Assembly (NCBI RefSeq): GCF_000737595.1
Contig: NZ_CP006271.1
Coordinates: forward strand, 930,001-994,000
Length of the DNA: 64,000 nucleotides
From: Synechococcus sp. KORDI-52
GTDB taxonomy: Bacteria > Cyanobacteriota > Cyanobacteriia > PCC-6307 > Cyanobiaceae
Direction: 5' to 3'
Part shown: positions 17,492 to 25,798 of the stretch, in pieces
How the letters are laid out: each line of letters starts with the position of its first letter
Numbering within the stretch: the first letter of the stretch is position 1
The notes under the pieces: model-generated
The model's database searches: none
What the model was told of the DNA's origin: nothing
What the model saw: the letters and a program-made list of their open reading frames with translations, nothing else
Made by a program: the position numbers and the translations under genes

Positions 17492-17766
17492 GGGGGTGCC
17501 AGTCCTAAATGGATATTGTTTTCTCAGGCGCGGTGTCGACGGATGTTGTTCGCAGTATCCTTCCAGTTACGTTATGGAGGTTGAATGAACAGAATCCCAG
17601 GTCGCTTGCTCAGCACGATGTAATATTCTGAAAACAGTGATTGTTGAAAATATCCAGAAGTATATTTTCGTTGGATGAGGATTCTCTCGTTCGTGCTAAC
17701 TCGGCCTTTTATCTCTTGCCTGCGCGGGCGTCGTGTGAGCCCAGGGATGGCCAGAAAATCCATCAT

Positions 17767-17898
17767 TCAACAGGTCTGCAGGCAGGGCGCAAACCCCTTG
17801 GTCACCGCATCAAGCACCATTCGTTCCTGTGCTATTTGCAGATTGTTGATACGGCCAGCCACAACACGACAATCTTCAATTTTCGCAGTCATTGGCAT
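17767..17898 (-). CDS. Candidate 43-aa small protein
   Basis: The frame reads MPMTAKIEDCRVVAGRINNL, QIAQERMVLDAVTKG and FAPCLQTC. Its composition, an amphipathic helix and three cysteines, looks like real protein and codon use matches the surrounding genes. No ribosome binding site is obvious, which is common in this group. No family recognised. Confidence 0.4.
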   Translation of the reverse strand: MPMTAKIEDCRVVAGRINNLQIAQERMVLDAVTKGFAPCLQTC

Positions 17899-18040
17899 CG
17901 CATCACAAATCTGAATGCTGTCAGAAGTCCAATGGATTGATCTGTCTTGCGTGGTGTGCTGGCGATGCTGTGTGCCTTCGCGTCTTGGTCGAAGGCATTC
18001 CGCTCAGGCTTAGGCTCATTTTGCGTCTGGTGCGTCCCGT

Positions 18041-18559
18041 TTGCTGTTTTTTCGTCTCCTGCTCCCCGCGGCGCTGCTGGTTGGCTGGAATCCTTCTGCT
18101 GGCGCTGCATCGCCTTCCGCGCGCACGGATCTTTTGATGGATCAGCTTCAGCAGCTCGGTGTTGTGATCGATCGTCTCGACCGTTGTGGCCCTGGGGCCG
18201 AGCAAGCGGCATACAACATGGGTGTGAACCGTCTTTGCTTGTCCGAGGGGCTCAAGGATGAGCCAGGGCTTCAGTTAGACGTCCTCACCCATGAGGCCAT
18301 CCATGTTGTTCAGGATTGCCTTGATGGCTTGGAGACACCTTCTTCGTCCACCATCAGTTTGATGCTGCAGAAGCACGGTGGCTTCAGCCGTGCTCAGGTT
18401 GACAGGTTTTTTGCTCATTATCTGGATTCGTCAACAGCTGAGCACGTTCTGCGCGTGACCCAGTCGCTAGGGCCGCTGCAGCGCCGACGTGAACTTGAGG
18501 CCTACGCGCTTCAGGGCCAGACCGGCATGGTCGAAACCATGTTGGCCAGGCATTGCTGA
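18041..18559 (+). CDS. Secreted protein with HExxH motif
   Basis: The protein has 172 aa from a TTG start at 18041, the only in-frame start before the signal peptide MLFFRLLLPAALLVGWNPSA with GAASPSA at the probable cleavage site. The mature part contains LDVLTHEAIHVVQDCLDG near residue 87; HEAIH fits the zinc-peptidase HExxH signature, and a more distant acidic residue could be the third ligand. C-terminal LEAYALQGQTGMVE resembles the second motif (E in a helix) of gluzincin-like proteins. Whether it is an active protease or only a conserved fold is not decidable. The DUF2808 gene follows on the same strand. Confidence 0.6.
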   Translation: MLFFRLLLPAALLVGWNPSAGAASPSARTDLLMDQLQQLGVVIDRLDRCGPGAEQAAYNMGVNRLCLSEGLKDEPGLQLDVLTHEAIHVVQDCLDGLETPSSSTISLMLQKHGGFSRAQVDRFFAHYLDSSTAEHVLRVTQSLGPLQRRRELEAYALQGQTGMVETMLARHC

Positions 18560-18642
18560 AGCAGGGGGAGGGGCCATCCCTTGGCCTGCCATGTTGTTCT
18601 AAATGCCATCGCTAATCTTTTCGCAGCCGCCGGCACATTCAG

Positions 18643-19164
18643 GTGAAGCAACAGTTGACTGCGATGCTTTTGCTGGCTCCGATCGTGTTGTTGCAGGCGC
18701 CACTGCTTGCACAATCGTTGTTTGATCGTCCTCCAACGCGGGTGATGATTCATAACCCTGAAGCCACCGAAGGGAAGCGAAATCGCACCACGATCACCGT
18801 CGAGGTTCCTGAGGATGCAGGCAATGCCTTGGCATCAATCGTTTTGACGCAGCTGCCCAACATTGATCAGTGGGACTGGGGCCGCTCGGAACCCCGGGTC
18901 TACATCGGTGACTACTCACTTCGCGGCAAAGGAGTCAACGGCTTGGCCTCCGCTGTTGTCTCAGATTCTGAAGGGGTCGTGAGCATCCAACTCACTCCAG
19001 CGGTTTCGCCAGGGACGACCGTGAATGTGGTGTTTCGGGGCTTTAATCCCGAGGCCGGCATCTATCAATGGTCTACAGAACTTCTGGCCGAAGGCGACCA
19101 GCCTGTTCGTTACGACGGGCCAACCTTGCGGTTGACCGTGTATGAGCAGGACCCTTTTCACTAG
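18643..19164 (+). CDS. DUF2808 domain exported protein
   Basis: The protein has 173 aa from a GTG start. The signal peptide MKQQLTAMLLLAPIVLLQAP ends near LLAQS. The rest is a beta-rich DUF2808 domain: YHFTVEVPEDAG-like ITVEVPEDAGNALASIVLTQ, LTPAVSPGTTVNVVFRGFNP and GIYQWSTELLAEGDQPV. The family is widespread in cyanobacteria, periplasmic or outer-membrane associated, with unknown biochemical role. It follows the HExxH protein by 83 bp and could share its promoter. Confidence 0.85.
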   Translation: MKQQLTAMLLLAPIVLLQAPLLAQSLFDRPPTRVMIHNPEATEGKRNRTTITVEVPEDAGNALASIVLTQLPNIDQWDWGRSEPRVYIGDYSLRGKGVNGLASAVVSDSEGVVSIQLTPAVSPGTTVNVVFRGFNPEAGIYQWSTELLAEGDQPVRYDGPTLRLTVYEQDPFH

Positions 19165-19174
19165 TTGCGAAGGT

Positions 19175-19309
19175 CTAGAGCATGTTGGGGTAAGCATTGA
19201 AGACACCCCAGATCACAAGTGCGGTGATCGACGCAAAGATCACCGCTGTCCATGCCGCAAGATCAGCACTGGTGCTGGACCCCTGCAGAAGCTGAAGTAG
19301 GCGGGCCAT
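19175..19309 (-). CDS. Small single-helix membrane protein, 44 aa
   Basis: The frame reads MARLLQLLQGSSTSADLAAW, then TAVIFASITALVIWGVFNAYPNML. A hydrophobic helix with aromatic residues at its lumenal end is the look of small thylakoid-membrane subunits, and the protein is well-formed with neighbour-like codon use. It lies 10 bp from the convergent DUF2808 gene and 68 bp downstream of the PAP/fibrillin gene on the same strand. No known subunit matched. Confidence 0.6.
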   Translation of the reverse strand: MARLLQLLQGSSTSADLAAWTAVIFASITALVIWGVFNAYPNML

Positions 19310-19377
19310 CCGGACAAATGCAAGCCCTTCGGTTCTGGCTCAGGTGACTGACAAATTCCAGCCTTGTTTGCGACTCC

Positions 19378-19914
19378 TCATCGGCCCAGAAGATCGAGCA
19401 GATTCAAATCGTTGCGTCTCAGCAGCGCGAATGTTGTTCCTGCGTTTCCACGACAAATCCGTAGCTGCTCATCCAGCACGGTGATGTCGAGCCAGGCCGG
19501 AGTGCTCTGCTGAACCTGTCGCATCAGGCTCAATGGATGGCGATTCGGCAGGGAAGGCCCCATCCAGCCCCCCTGTCGAAAGCGCACCTCGACCCGCTTG
19601 CTGTCGGCGATCTCCAGATCGGCCTGCACGCTGATGCCTCCAAGGGCGGAAAAGGGCCCCCGGAGCCGCAGCAGATTGCAGCCGCGCCCTTGCTCTGGAT
19701 CCAGGATTTGGAGGTTCTCCAGCCCGGCGGTCTGTTTCAGCCAGGGTTGCCGGGAACTGCTCCAACGCAGCTCCCAGACCCCACGCAACAACCCTGCTGA
19801 GCTGCTGAGGTCAGTGGGATTCTCGAGTTCCACACGGTTGACCAGCCCGTGCAGTTCTGGATCGCTCGGTCTCGCCCGAAGCAGATTCACCAGTTGGTTG
19901 CGGTGATAACCCAC
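19378..19914 (-). CDS. PAP/fibrillin family protein
   Basis: The protein has 178 aa from a GTG; an in-frame stop upstream excludes a much longer form. The pattern ENPTDLSSSAGLLRGVWELR followed by a beta-barrel of RGCNLLRLRGPF, ISVQADLEIADSKRVEVRFR and a C-terminal ITVLDEQLRICRGNAGTTFAL is the plastid-lipid-associated (fibrillin) domain. In cyanobacteria and plastids these bind lipids or carotenoids at thylakoids and help under light stress. The conserved NPTP...L.G.W.L..t motif is present. Downstream of the broken Nif11-like gene. Confidence 0.85.
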   Translation of the reverse strand: MGYHRNQLVNLLRARPSDPELHGLVNRVELENPTDLSSSAGLLRGVWELRWSSSRQPWLKQTAGLENLQILDPEQGRGCNLLRLRGPFSALGGISVQADLEIADSKRVEVRFRQGGWMGPSLPNRHPLSLMRQVQQSTPAWLDITVLDEQLRICRGNAGTTFALLRRNDLNLLDLLGR

Positions 19915-19941
19915 GGGATGGTCGGCAACGCTGCAACAGTT

Positions 19942-20158
19942 CTAGTGGTATTCGCCGGGATGCTGAATCTTGGTGACGCTGACGCCCGAGGCACTCTGGC
20001 CGGAGAACCGCAGCAGTTCATCGCCGGACACTTTGTAGCCCAACTCCTGGGCAATCAGGGCCGCAGCGTCGGCACTCACGGCCTGCAGCACCTGTTCCTT
20101 GAGGGAAGGATCTCTGGAGATGTGAGCAAAAAAATTGCCGGAGTTGGTCCGTGCTCAT
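19942..20158 (-). pseudogene. Nif11-like leader protein gene with a one-base frameshift
   Basis: From the ATG at 20156-20158 the frame reads MSTDQLRQFF and then runs into nonsense. In the frame displaced by one base the reading continues AHISRDPSLKEQVLQAVSAD, AAALIAQELGYKVSG and DELLRFSGQ to a stop at 19942. Together they form a Nif11-type domain with the typical F...v..D..L...v......AA.iA...Gy..s..El spacing. The break is at a run of seven T in the coding strand (20128-20134 area); six would restore the frame. Options are a real disruption, transcriptional slippage, or a sequencing error. Many Nif11 proteins are leader peptides of ribosomal peptides, but no cysteine-rich core is seen. Confidence 0.75.
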
Positions 20159-20241
20159 GTGGCTTGGGATATCAGTCTGATTCTGGCTGGCCTGATCTTG
20201 CCCCTTGACTGTTGACTGGTGTATCGATCAGCTCCGATGAG

Positions 20242-20928
20242 ATGACCCAACTGGCTGTGTCAGGCGCCTCCGGCAAAACCGGCTGGCGCGTTGTGGAGGA
20301 GGCGCTCCAGCGCGGTCAATCGGTCCGAGCCATCGTTAGGCCCGCCTCCGTGCTTCCCCATGCCTTGGCCCAAGCTGAGCAGGAGGGGCGCCTTGAGATA
20401 CGACGGCTGGAGCTGGATTCAGCGGAAGCTTTGCTTCATGCGTTGCAGGGCTGCACGGCTTTGGTGATCGCCACAGGTGCTCGTCCTTCGATCAACTTGG
20501 CGGGACCCTTGCAGGTGGATGCCTGGGGGGTTGAGGCCCAGGTGCAGGCCTGCCGCTCTCTGGGTTTGAAGCGCGTGGTGCTGGTCAGTTCCCTCTGTGC
20601 AGGCCGGTGGCTGCACCCCCTCAACCTGTTCGGCTTGATTCTGGTCTGGAAGAGGCTGGGTGAGCGTTGCCTGGAGCGGAGTGGTTTGGATTGGACCGTG
20701 ATCCGACCCGGAGGCCTCAGTGAAGACGACAGCCGGAGCCTTCTTGAGGGTGTGCTGGTGACCGACGCGGATCAACAGCAGAGCAACAGCATTCCCCGGC
20801 GCCTCGTCGCGCAGGTCTGCCTGGACGCTCTGGAGCAGCCGCGTGCTTTCGGGCGAATCCTGGAAATCACCAGTTCCCCTGCGCAGCCCCAGCAATCGCT
20901 GGGCCAGTGGTTGGATCAGCTCGGTTGA
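20242..20928 (+). CDS. Atypical SDR / NAD(P)-binding protein
   Basis: The protein has 228 aa. I start it at the ATG 20242, directly before MTQLAVSGASGKTGWRVVEE, which holds the Rossmann glycine motif GASGKTG; a TTG ten codons upstream is less likely. Other landmarks are CTALVIATGARPS, VLVSSLCAGRW and WTVIRPGGLSED, typical of extended NmrA-like/atypical SDR proteins without a full YxxxK site. Such proteins in cyanobacteria and plastids often bind NADPH as redox sensors or reductases. Substrate unknown. It is convergent with the sulfotransferase operon. Confidence 0.8.
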   Translation: MTQLAVSGASGKTGWRVVEEALQRGQSVRAIVRPASVLPHALAQAEQEGRLEIRRLELDSAEALLHALQGCTALVIATGARPSINLAGPLQVDAWGVEAQVQACRSLGLKRVVLVSSLCAGRWLHPLNLFGLILVWKRLGERCLERSGLDWTVIRPGGLSEDDSRSLLEGVLVTDADQQQSNSIPRRLVAQVCLDALEQPRAFGRILEITSSPAQPQQSLGQWLDQLG

Positions 20929-20941
20929 TCCAGGCGTGGCG

Positions 20942-21793
20942 TCAGTCCCAGGACCATGTGTTGCCGGGCCGGCCTGTGGCCTTCAGGAAGCGTTCGCTGT
21001 CGGGGCGAATCAAGTCAATCGTTTGTTGCTTGAGCTCATCGCTCCAGGTGGGTGTCGCCACATCCCGCCGCCCCTTGGATCCCGCCGGATTCATCAGCGG
21101 CAGTTCGCCCCTTTCCAGTAGCCCGGAGCTATCCGGCGTAGCGCCGATGAAGCGCAGGATGCGATGCAGGCTCGTTTGGGGGTGGGCACTGAGTTCCTCG
21201 GTGGTGATGCTCAACATCGACTGCAGCGGAAACCAGCGCCTGTAGCGTTTCCATTGCTGGTGGTAGAGCGAGGCATCCACAACGCGTTGCCTCAGGCGAG
21301 GTGAGCGCAGCAGCTGATCAAAAGCCGGGCAGTCCTTGATGCGTCCATGCCAGTGGCGCCAGTGGGATTCAATCCGGCGCAGGGGGTGGCGCACCAGATA
21401 AATCAGCGGGATAGGGCCGAGGTGGTGGCGGATCAATTCCGGAGTTCTGATGTAGGAGCCATACGACGATGAATACATCGTGCTGGCTTCACCCCGCAGG
21501 GGGCGCTGCGGATCCGCTGCGAACTGATTCGCGTACCATTCCCAGCCGCGGAGATAGTTGCGGCCGAAGAATTTCGGCTCCATCGACCTGCTGATCTGGA
21601 TTTCGGGATGACGTTTCAGTGCCGTAGCCAGGCTCGTCGTGGCCGACTTCGCTGCTCCGATGATGATGAAGTTGGGCAACTGAGTGCGGTAGACCTCCGC
21701 GATCCGATCATGGTGCCCCTGCAGGCTGTGATGGATCTGTCGCTGGCAACGCCAGCGTTCAAGCCAGCTGCTCCGATCAGCCCCAGAAGCCAT
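20942..21793 (-). CDS. Sulfotransferase (PAPS-dependent type)
   Basis: The protein has 283 aa. The 5'-phosphosulfate loop PNFIIIGAAKSATTSLATAL lies near residue 38, the 3'-phosphate-binding stretch LIYLVRHPLRRIESHWRHWH near residue 130. Both are canonical for the sulfotransferase fold, which moves sulfate from PAPS to a sugar or other acceptor. It is the last gene of the leftward surface-glycan operon; its start lies 17 bp inside the gene before it. With two related genes upstream the likely acceptor is an extracellular polysaccharide. A lipid or other acceptor cannot be excluded. Confidence 0.85.
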   Translation of the reverse strand: MASGADRSSWLERWRCQRQIHHSLQGHHDRIAEVYRTQLPNFIIIGAAKSATTSLATALKRHPEIQISRSMEPKFFGRNYLRGWEWYANQFAADPQRPLRGEASTMYSSSYGSYIRTPELIRHHLGPIPLIYLVRHPLRRIESHWRHWHGRIKDCPAFDQLLRSPRLRQRVVDASLYHQQWKRYRRWFPLQSMLSITTEELSAHPQTSLHRILRFIGATPDSSGLLERGELPLMNPAGSKGRRDVATPTWSDELKQQTIDLIRPDSERFLKATGRPGNTWSWD

Positions 21794-22553
21794 GGGATCG
21801 GAGCCAGTTCGACAGCTTGAGCCCCTTGCTGTGGAGAGGGTTGATGGCCGGCAGCGGTGTGTTTTGGATCAGATCCTCCACAGAAACATCGTTGTAAAAA
21901 AGATGTACGTCGTCGCCGTAAATTTGCATTGTTTTATTGATTAGTGAATCGTTATTAAAGTAATTCTGCAGGCTTCCGCGATCGCTGCGTCGTACATTTT
22001 TCTGCGGCAATGACTCCATCACTTCGATTCCGCGTCGGGCCAGAATGTCGCGAAGTTCAGCCCAATGTTCATTGATTTGTTCAACGCGTCCTACGAATTT
22101 CGGCACGATCTGATTGCCAATGCAAAGTAGTTGGTTCTGGGGTAGAACATGAACGTCATAGTGCTTGAACGGCGTCTCAATCAGGACGTCGAGAAAAGTG
22201 TCAAATGACATGCCATGGGTGATTCCCATGTTCTGCATGGGCAAAGGTGGCTCCTCGATTTCAATCACTTTGTTGTTGTAAGCGGCGATCAACCGGTCGA
22301 ATGGGTTGCGCACGAAGCTGAAGCTGAAATGGCTGCGCCGGTACTTGCGGGCGCGGCGCAGGGTGATCAGTTCGGTTTCCTGATTGGTTTCGTGTTGCCA
22401 GAACCTGTCCGATGTCGTTTTGGTCCCCTTGGGGGGCCTTTCGCTGAGCAGACGGCAGAGGGCTGCCTTGATCGAGGAATTCGCTGCCTTGGGAACCCGC
22501 CCGTAGAGCAGGTTGTGGCGTTTCATGCGGATGAAGTGATGCGGTTGAGCCAT
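21777..22553 (-). CDS. Sulfotransferase family 2-type protein
   Basis: The protein has 258 aa from the ATG at 22553 (longer in-frame starts overlap the upstream gene and lack homology-like sequence). The phosphosulfate loop is HNLLYGRVPKAANSSIKAAL near residue 13, and RSHFSFSFVRNPFDRLIAAY near residue 70 is the 3'-phosphate site typical of carbohydrate (type 2, chondroitin/heparan-type) sulfotransferases. It overlaps the next sulfotransferase by 17 bp and starts 4 bp after the previous one, so the three are co-translated. Sulfation of a surface glycan is the likely job. Confidence 0.8.
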   Translation of the reverse strand: MAQPHHFIRMKRHNLLYGRVPKAANSSIKAALCRLLSERPPKGTKTTSDRFWQHETNQETELITLRRARKYRRSHFSFSFVRNPFDRLIAAYNNKVIEIEEPPLPMQNMGITHGMSFDTFLDVLIETPFKHYDVHVLPQNQLLCIGNQIVPKFVGRVEQINEHWAELRDILARRGIEVMESLPQKNVRRSDRGSLQNYFNNDSLINKTMQIYGDDVHLFYNDVSVEDLIQNTPLPAINPLHSKGLKLSNWLRSHGFWG

Positions 22554-22557
22554 GGAA

Positions 22558-23475
22558 TTAACGGCTTTTGGCGAAATTTTTTTCCAGGAATTTTCGAAAC
22601 AGCTTCCATTCGCTGCGCTTGAACAGGGGGCGCGCCTGGATAGCCAGTTCAAGCCCCCGTTCGTTAAGGCCCGGATTGGTGGTTTTGCTCAGGTTGCCGT
22701 TGTCTGTGTTCGCTTTCAGCTGCTGCTTGAGCAGATCAGCCTGCTGGGGCAGCGCTTGTTTCAGCACATTCCATAACAATGTGCTCGGCTCTTCAGGGTC
22801 GCTGGCCTGTTCATAGTCGATGACCTTGATCTGAACATCGCGTTTGCTGCTCAGTTTCAAGAGAGCGTGCTGCAGTGTTCGGGGATCGGTATGGGAGAAA
22901 TCGGCTGTTTGTCGGAAGGTCTCGAACTGGCCCGTTTCAGGCGTGTGCCGCCCTTCCTTGAGCAGCTGGGTGTGGCAGGAGCGGATGAAGCCCTCTTGAT
23001 CTCTGCTGGCAAACAGCACAGTCCAGGTGATTGATCGATGCCCAAGGCCGTCTTCCAGCCCGATCATCAGCCGTTTGGTGCGCGATTTGGCGTAGCGATA
23101 CAGGCCCGCCTTGTGTTCCTTGTTGCGTGGTGGTCGGCGTGGTGGTTCGGCCAAGCCGCTGCGCAGCGTTCCGAAAAGGGCTTCGAACGACAGAACAATG
23201 GTGTGGATGGATTCTGGATGCTCCCCCGCCAGCTCCAGCAGGGTGGCTCTTGTTTGTGATCTCAGGCGTTTGGACGTTGGGCAATCCCAGCGACCCCATT
23301 GCAGGTGTTTCCACAACTCGGAGCAACGCTTTTTGAAGGTGTTGGGCCCGAGGTAGAGCACCCCCTGCTTCAGCAGCAGCTCGCGGTTGGTCTGCAGGTT
23401 CCGCTGGATGTAGGTGCTGCCTGTTTTGTGCAGCCCGCAATGCAGAACAATGCGGTTCGGCTTGAGCTGACTCAC
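22558..23475 (-). CDS. Sulfotransferase-like P-loop protein
   Basis: The protein has 305 aa. It opens with RIVLHCGLHKTGSTYIQRNL, a clear phosphosulfate-binding loop of the sulfotransferase fold; LFASRDQEGFIRSCHTQLLK near residue 165 would be the 3'-phosphate region. It is more diverged than the two downstream genes and the acceptor is unknown. Its start overlaps the stop of the NeuB fusion by 4 bp, tying sulfation to nonulosonic acid synthesis in one operon. Confidence 0.75.
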   Translation of the reverse strand: MSQLKPNRIVLHCGLHKTGSTYIQRNLQTNRELLLKQGVLYLGPNTFKKRCSELWKHLQWGRWDCPTSKRLRSQTRATLLELAGEHPESIHTIVLSFEALFGTLRSGLAEPPRRPPRNKEHKAGLYRYAKSRTKRLMIGLEDGLGHRSITWTVLFASRDQEGFIRSCHTQLLKEGRHTPETGQFETFRQTADFSHTDPRTLQHALLKLSSKRDVQIKVIDYEQASDPEEPSTLLWNVLKQALPQQADLLKQQLKANTDNGNLSKTTNPGLNERGLELAIQARPLFKRSEWKLFRKFLEKNFAKSR

Positions 23476-25760
23476 GCGACCTGCCGTTGCGGGGTGGTGG
23501 ACTCGACACAGCCTTCCAGGCGTTCGAGGGCGAGCCAGGCGCCTTCGCCGTTGTTCTTATGGCCCTGCCAGATTTCGGGGATGAAGCTTGCCTTGGGGGC
23601 GAGCTGGTCCATCAGGGCAAACAGCTGGATCCAATCGATTTCACCATCGTGGATCTGCAGGCCTTCTCCATCGACGCCCTTGGCGTCGGCCAAGTGCAGG
23701 TGTGCGGTGAACGGAAGGATGGCCTTGAGGAACCCACTGAAGGAGCCATTGAGGTGGGTGCAGGCGAGCTTGGAGTGAGACACATCCAGGCAGACGCGCA
23801 TGCCGGTGTCTTCGCAGAACTGCCTGATGAAGTCGGTGTCGACGAACAGGTTGTGATAGCGCTGACCGCCGAAGTGCCAGGGGAAGGGGGGCATGGTCTG
23901 GGGAATGATCTCCACCTCGCCAGCGCTGTCGATCTGCTGCAGGCTGTCGATCAGGCGTTGCCGCAGCGGCTGCAATTCCCGTCGTTCGAGATGGTGGTGC
24001 TCGGAGAAGCCACCGACGTTGGTCACCAGCAGAACGGGATCGGGGCAGTCGAAACGACGGCGCAGGTCACGGGAGATGTCGACCACGCGCTGGAGTTCTT
24101 CAATCGAATGGCGGCGGTAGTCGTCATCATCGCTGCATAAATCGAGGGTGTGATCGCCGGCGAAGAGTTCGGGGGCATGCACCACCAGTCCGATCTGCTG
24201 CTTTCTCGGCAGCACCTGATCAAGGTTGACCTCGAGATCCTTGTAGCTGAGATGGATTTCAACAATGTCCAGATTGCTGCTAGCAGCAAAGCTCTCAATG
24301 TCGTGGTAGCGAACCGGTAGGCCAAAGCGGTGTTGGAATCGATAGGTGCGCGGGGTGGCAGCGGGGGTCTCGAGATCGGAGGGGAAGAAGAAGTCGCCGG
24401 CCGCTTTGCTCACCGGCAAGGTCTTGCCGATGAGGTCGCCCAGGCGATTGGGCTGCAGCCCCTGCCCGGGGCTCTGGATGCCCACCATGACCTCGGTGAT
24501 CTCCGTGCCGGCGGGGACGTCGCATGTGGCGACCAGGCTCTTGGCCAGCACCTCCCGGTTCATCATTTCGCCCTGGCTGATGCTGCGTTCGCCGCTGCTG
24601 CCCATCGATTCCTCCACCCGGCGAATGCCTTGGATCATCTGGGTGAATTCATTGGGCAACAGGCTCACCTTGTGGTCGTTGCCCTCCATCGAGCGATCCA
24701 GGGTGATGTGTTTCTCGATCACCACCGCGCCGAGGGCGGCGGCGGCAATGGGCACTTCGATGCCACGCTCATGGCCGGAATACCCCACAGGAGCCTCGGC
24801 CAGGTCGCGCAGCCGCTCGAGGTAGCGCAGATTGACGTCCTTGAACGGGGTGGGATAGGTGGAATTGCAGTGGAGCAGCACGTAGCCGGCACCTTCGTTC
24901 TGCAGATGACGGATGCCGGAGCGGATCTCCACTTCTGAGGCCATGCCGGTGGAGCAGATCAGCGGCTTGCCGGTGGCTGCCAGGCTGGAGAGCAGGGCGT
25001 GGTTGGTGAAATCCGCTGACGCCACCTTGAAGCCTTCCATCCCCCAGCGGTTGAGCTTGTCGAGGCTGGCTTCATCCCACGGGGTGCAAAGAGGAACGAG
25101 GCCTTTGCTGGCGGCGTGGTCGAAACAACGGAACAGTTCGTCGTCACTGAGCTGAAAGCGCTCGAGCAGATCCAGGGTGTACTGGGTGCCCAGATCGGAG
25201 GCCATGTCGTTGCTGTCGCCAGCATTGCGGTACAGCCGGCTCATGTCCCGCATCTGGAACTTGGCGCAGTCCGCTCCCGCGGCGTGAGCCGCATCAATCA
25301 GTTGGAGCGCGATGTCGAGATCGCCGTTGTGGTTGTTGCCGATTTCGGCAATCAGGAAGCAGGGGGCGTCATCGCCGATGCGGCGTGAGCCGATCTGAAG
25401 CCCATCGGTGGCGCGTCGGGCCACCGCAACAATGCGGCCGTGGCTGTCCAGCAGCGGCAGCGCCGTGATTCGCGAATTCAGCAGGGCGTTCAGGTCACCA
25501 GCGCTGGTGCCTTCGGCGGCCGAGCGGCAGTTGGAATTCATCGCCGCGGTGACCGGCCGGTTCAGGTCGATCTCGCCGCAATTGGCAATCCAGCGGCGGA
25601 AGTCGCCATCAGTGAGCACGCCCTGGAGGATTCCGCTTTCCGAGACAACGAAGATCAGCCGCGACTGGTTGGCCGTGATCTTGCTGAGCGCTGAAAGAAT
25701 GCTGTCTTCTGCGAAGACAACGAACTGGGTGAAATTTCGCTCAATCAGGATGCCTCTCAC
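23472..25760 (-). CDS. neuB: CBS-NeuB-SAF-TIM-barrel fusion (nonulosonic acid synthase)
   Basis: The protein has 762 aa from the GTG at 25760; longer frames overlap the upstream gene. In order: a CBS pair (residues about 1-120, ILIERNFTQFVVFAEDSIL, ESGILQGVLTDGDFRRW); a NeuB aldolase barrel (about 130-390, CFLIAEIGNNHNGDLDIALQ, PLICSTGMAS, GYSGHERG, IEKHITLDRSMEGNDH); an SAF domain (about 400-460, LVATCDVPAGTEI); and a second xylose-isomerase-like barrel (about 480-745, RVCLDVSHSKLACTHLNG, HLHLADAKGVDGEG). NeuB joins a hexosamine with phosphoenolpyruvate to make a sialic-type sugar. The last barrel may be an isomerase/epimerase for the precursor. The partner neuA is four genes upstream. Confidence 0.85.
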   Translation of the reverse strand: MRGILIERNFTQFVVFAEDSILSALSKITANQSRLIFVVSESGILQGVLTDGDFRRWIANCGEIDLNRPVTAAMNSNCRSAAEGTSAGDLNALLNSRITALPLLDSHGRIVAVARRATDGLQIGSRRIGDDAPCFLIAEIGNNHNGDLDIALQLIDAAHAAGADCAKFQMRDMSRLYRNAGDSNDMASDLGTQYTLDLLERFQLSDDELFRCFDHAASKGLVPLCTPWDEASLDKLNRWGMEGFKVASADFTNHALLSSLAATGKPLICSTGMASEVEIRSGIRHLQNEGAGYVLLHCNSTYPTPFKDVNLRYLERLRDLAEAPVGYSGHERGIEVPIAAAALGAVVIEKHITLDRSMEGNDHKVSLLPNEFTQMIQGIRRVEESMGSSGERSISQGEMMNREVLAKSLVATCDVPAGTEITEVMVGIQSPGQGLQPNRLGDLIGKTLPVSKAAGDFFFPSDLETPAATPRTYRFQHRFGLPVRYHDIESFAASSNLDIVEIHLSYKDLEVNLDQVLPRKQQIGLVVHAPELFAGDHTLDLCSDDDDYRRHSIEELQRVVDISRDLRRRFDCPDPVLLVTNVGGFSEHHHLERRELQPLRQRLIDSLQQIDSAGEVEIIPQTMPPFPWHFGGQRYHNLFVDTDFIRQFCEDTGMRVCLDVSHSKLACTHLNGSFSGFLKAILPFTAHLHLADAKGVDGEGLQIHDGEIDWIQLFALMDQLAPKASFIPEIWQGHKNNGEGAWLALERLEGCVESTTPQRQVA

Positions 25761-25798
25761 CGTTCTTTCAGGCCGCCTGGGTTGAGTCGCCGTTGAAC

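Larger units (their letters stand above)
17212..18040. other. 830-base stretch with two candidate micro-proteins
   Basis: No recognised family. The first half is AT-rich and contains a 39-codon cysteine-rich plus frame (17372-17491); the second half has a 43-codon minus frame (17767-17898) with balanced codon use. Longer overlapping frames at 17641-17940 on the plus strand look like chance. Confidence 0.45.

Noticed and set aside
17641-17940. 99-codon plus frame
   Set aside because: Low-complexity, histidine-rich chance translation opposite the better 43-codon minus frame.
12100-18100. Integrated prophage or island with att repeats next to ssrA
   Set aside because: No integrase gene and no second copy of the T-arm or acceptor stem found by eye; kept only as an inference about low coding density.
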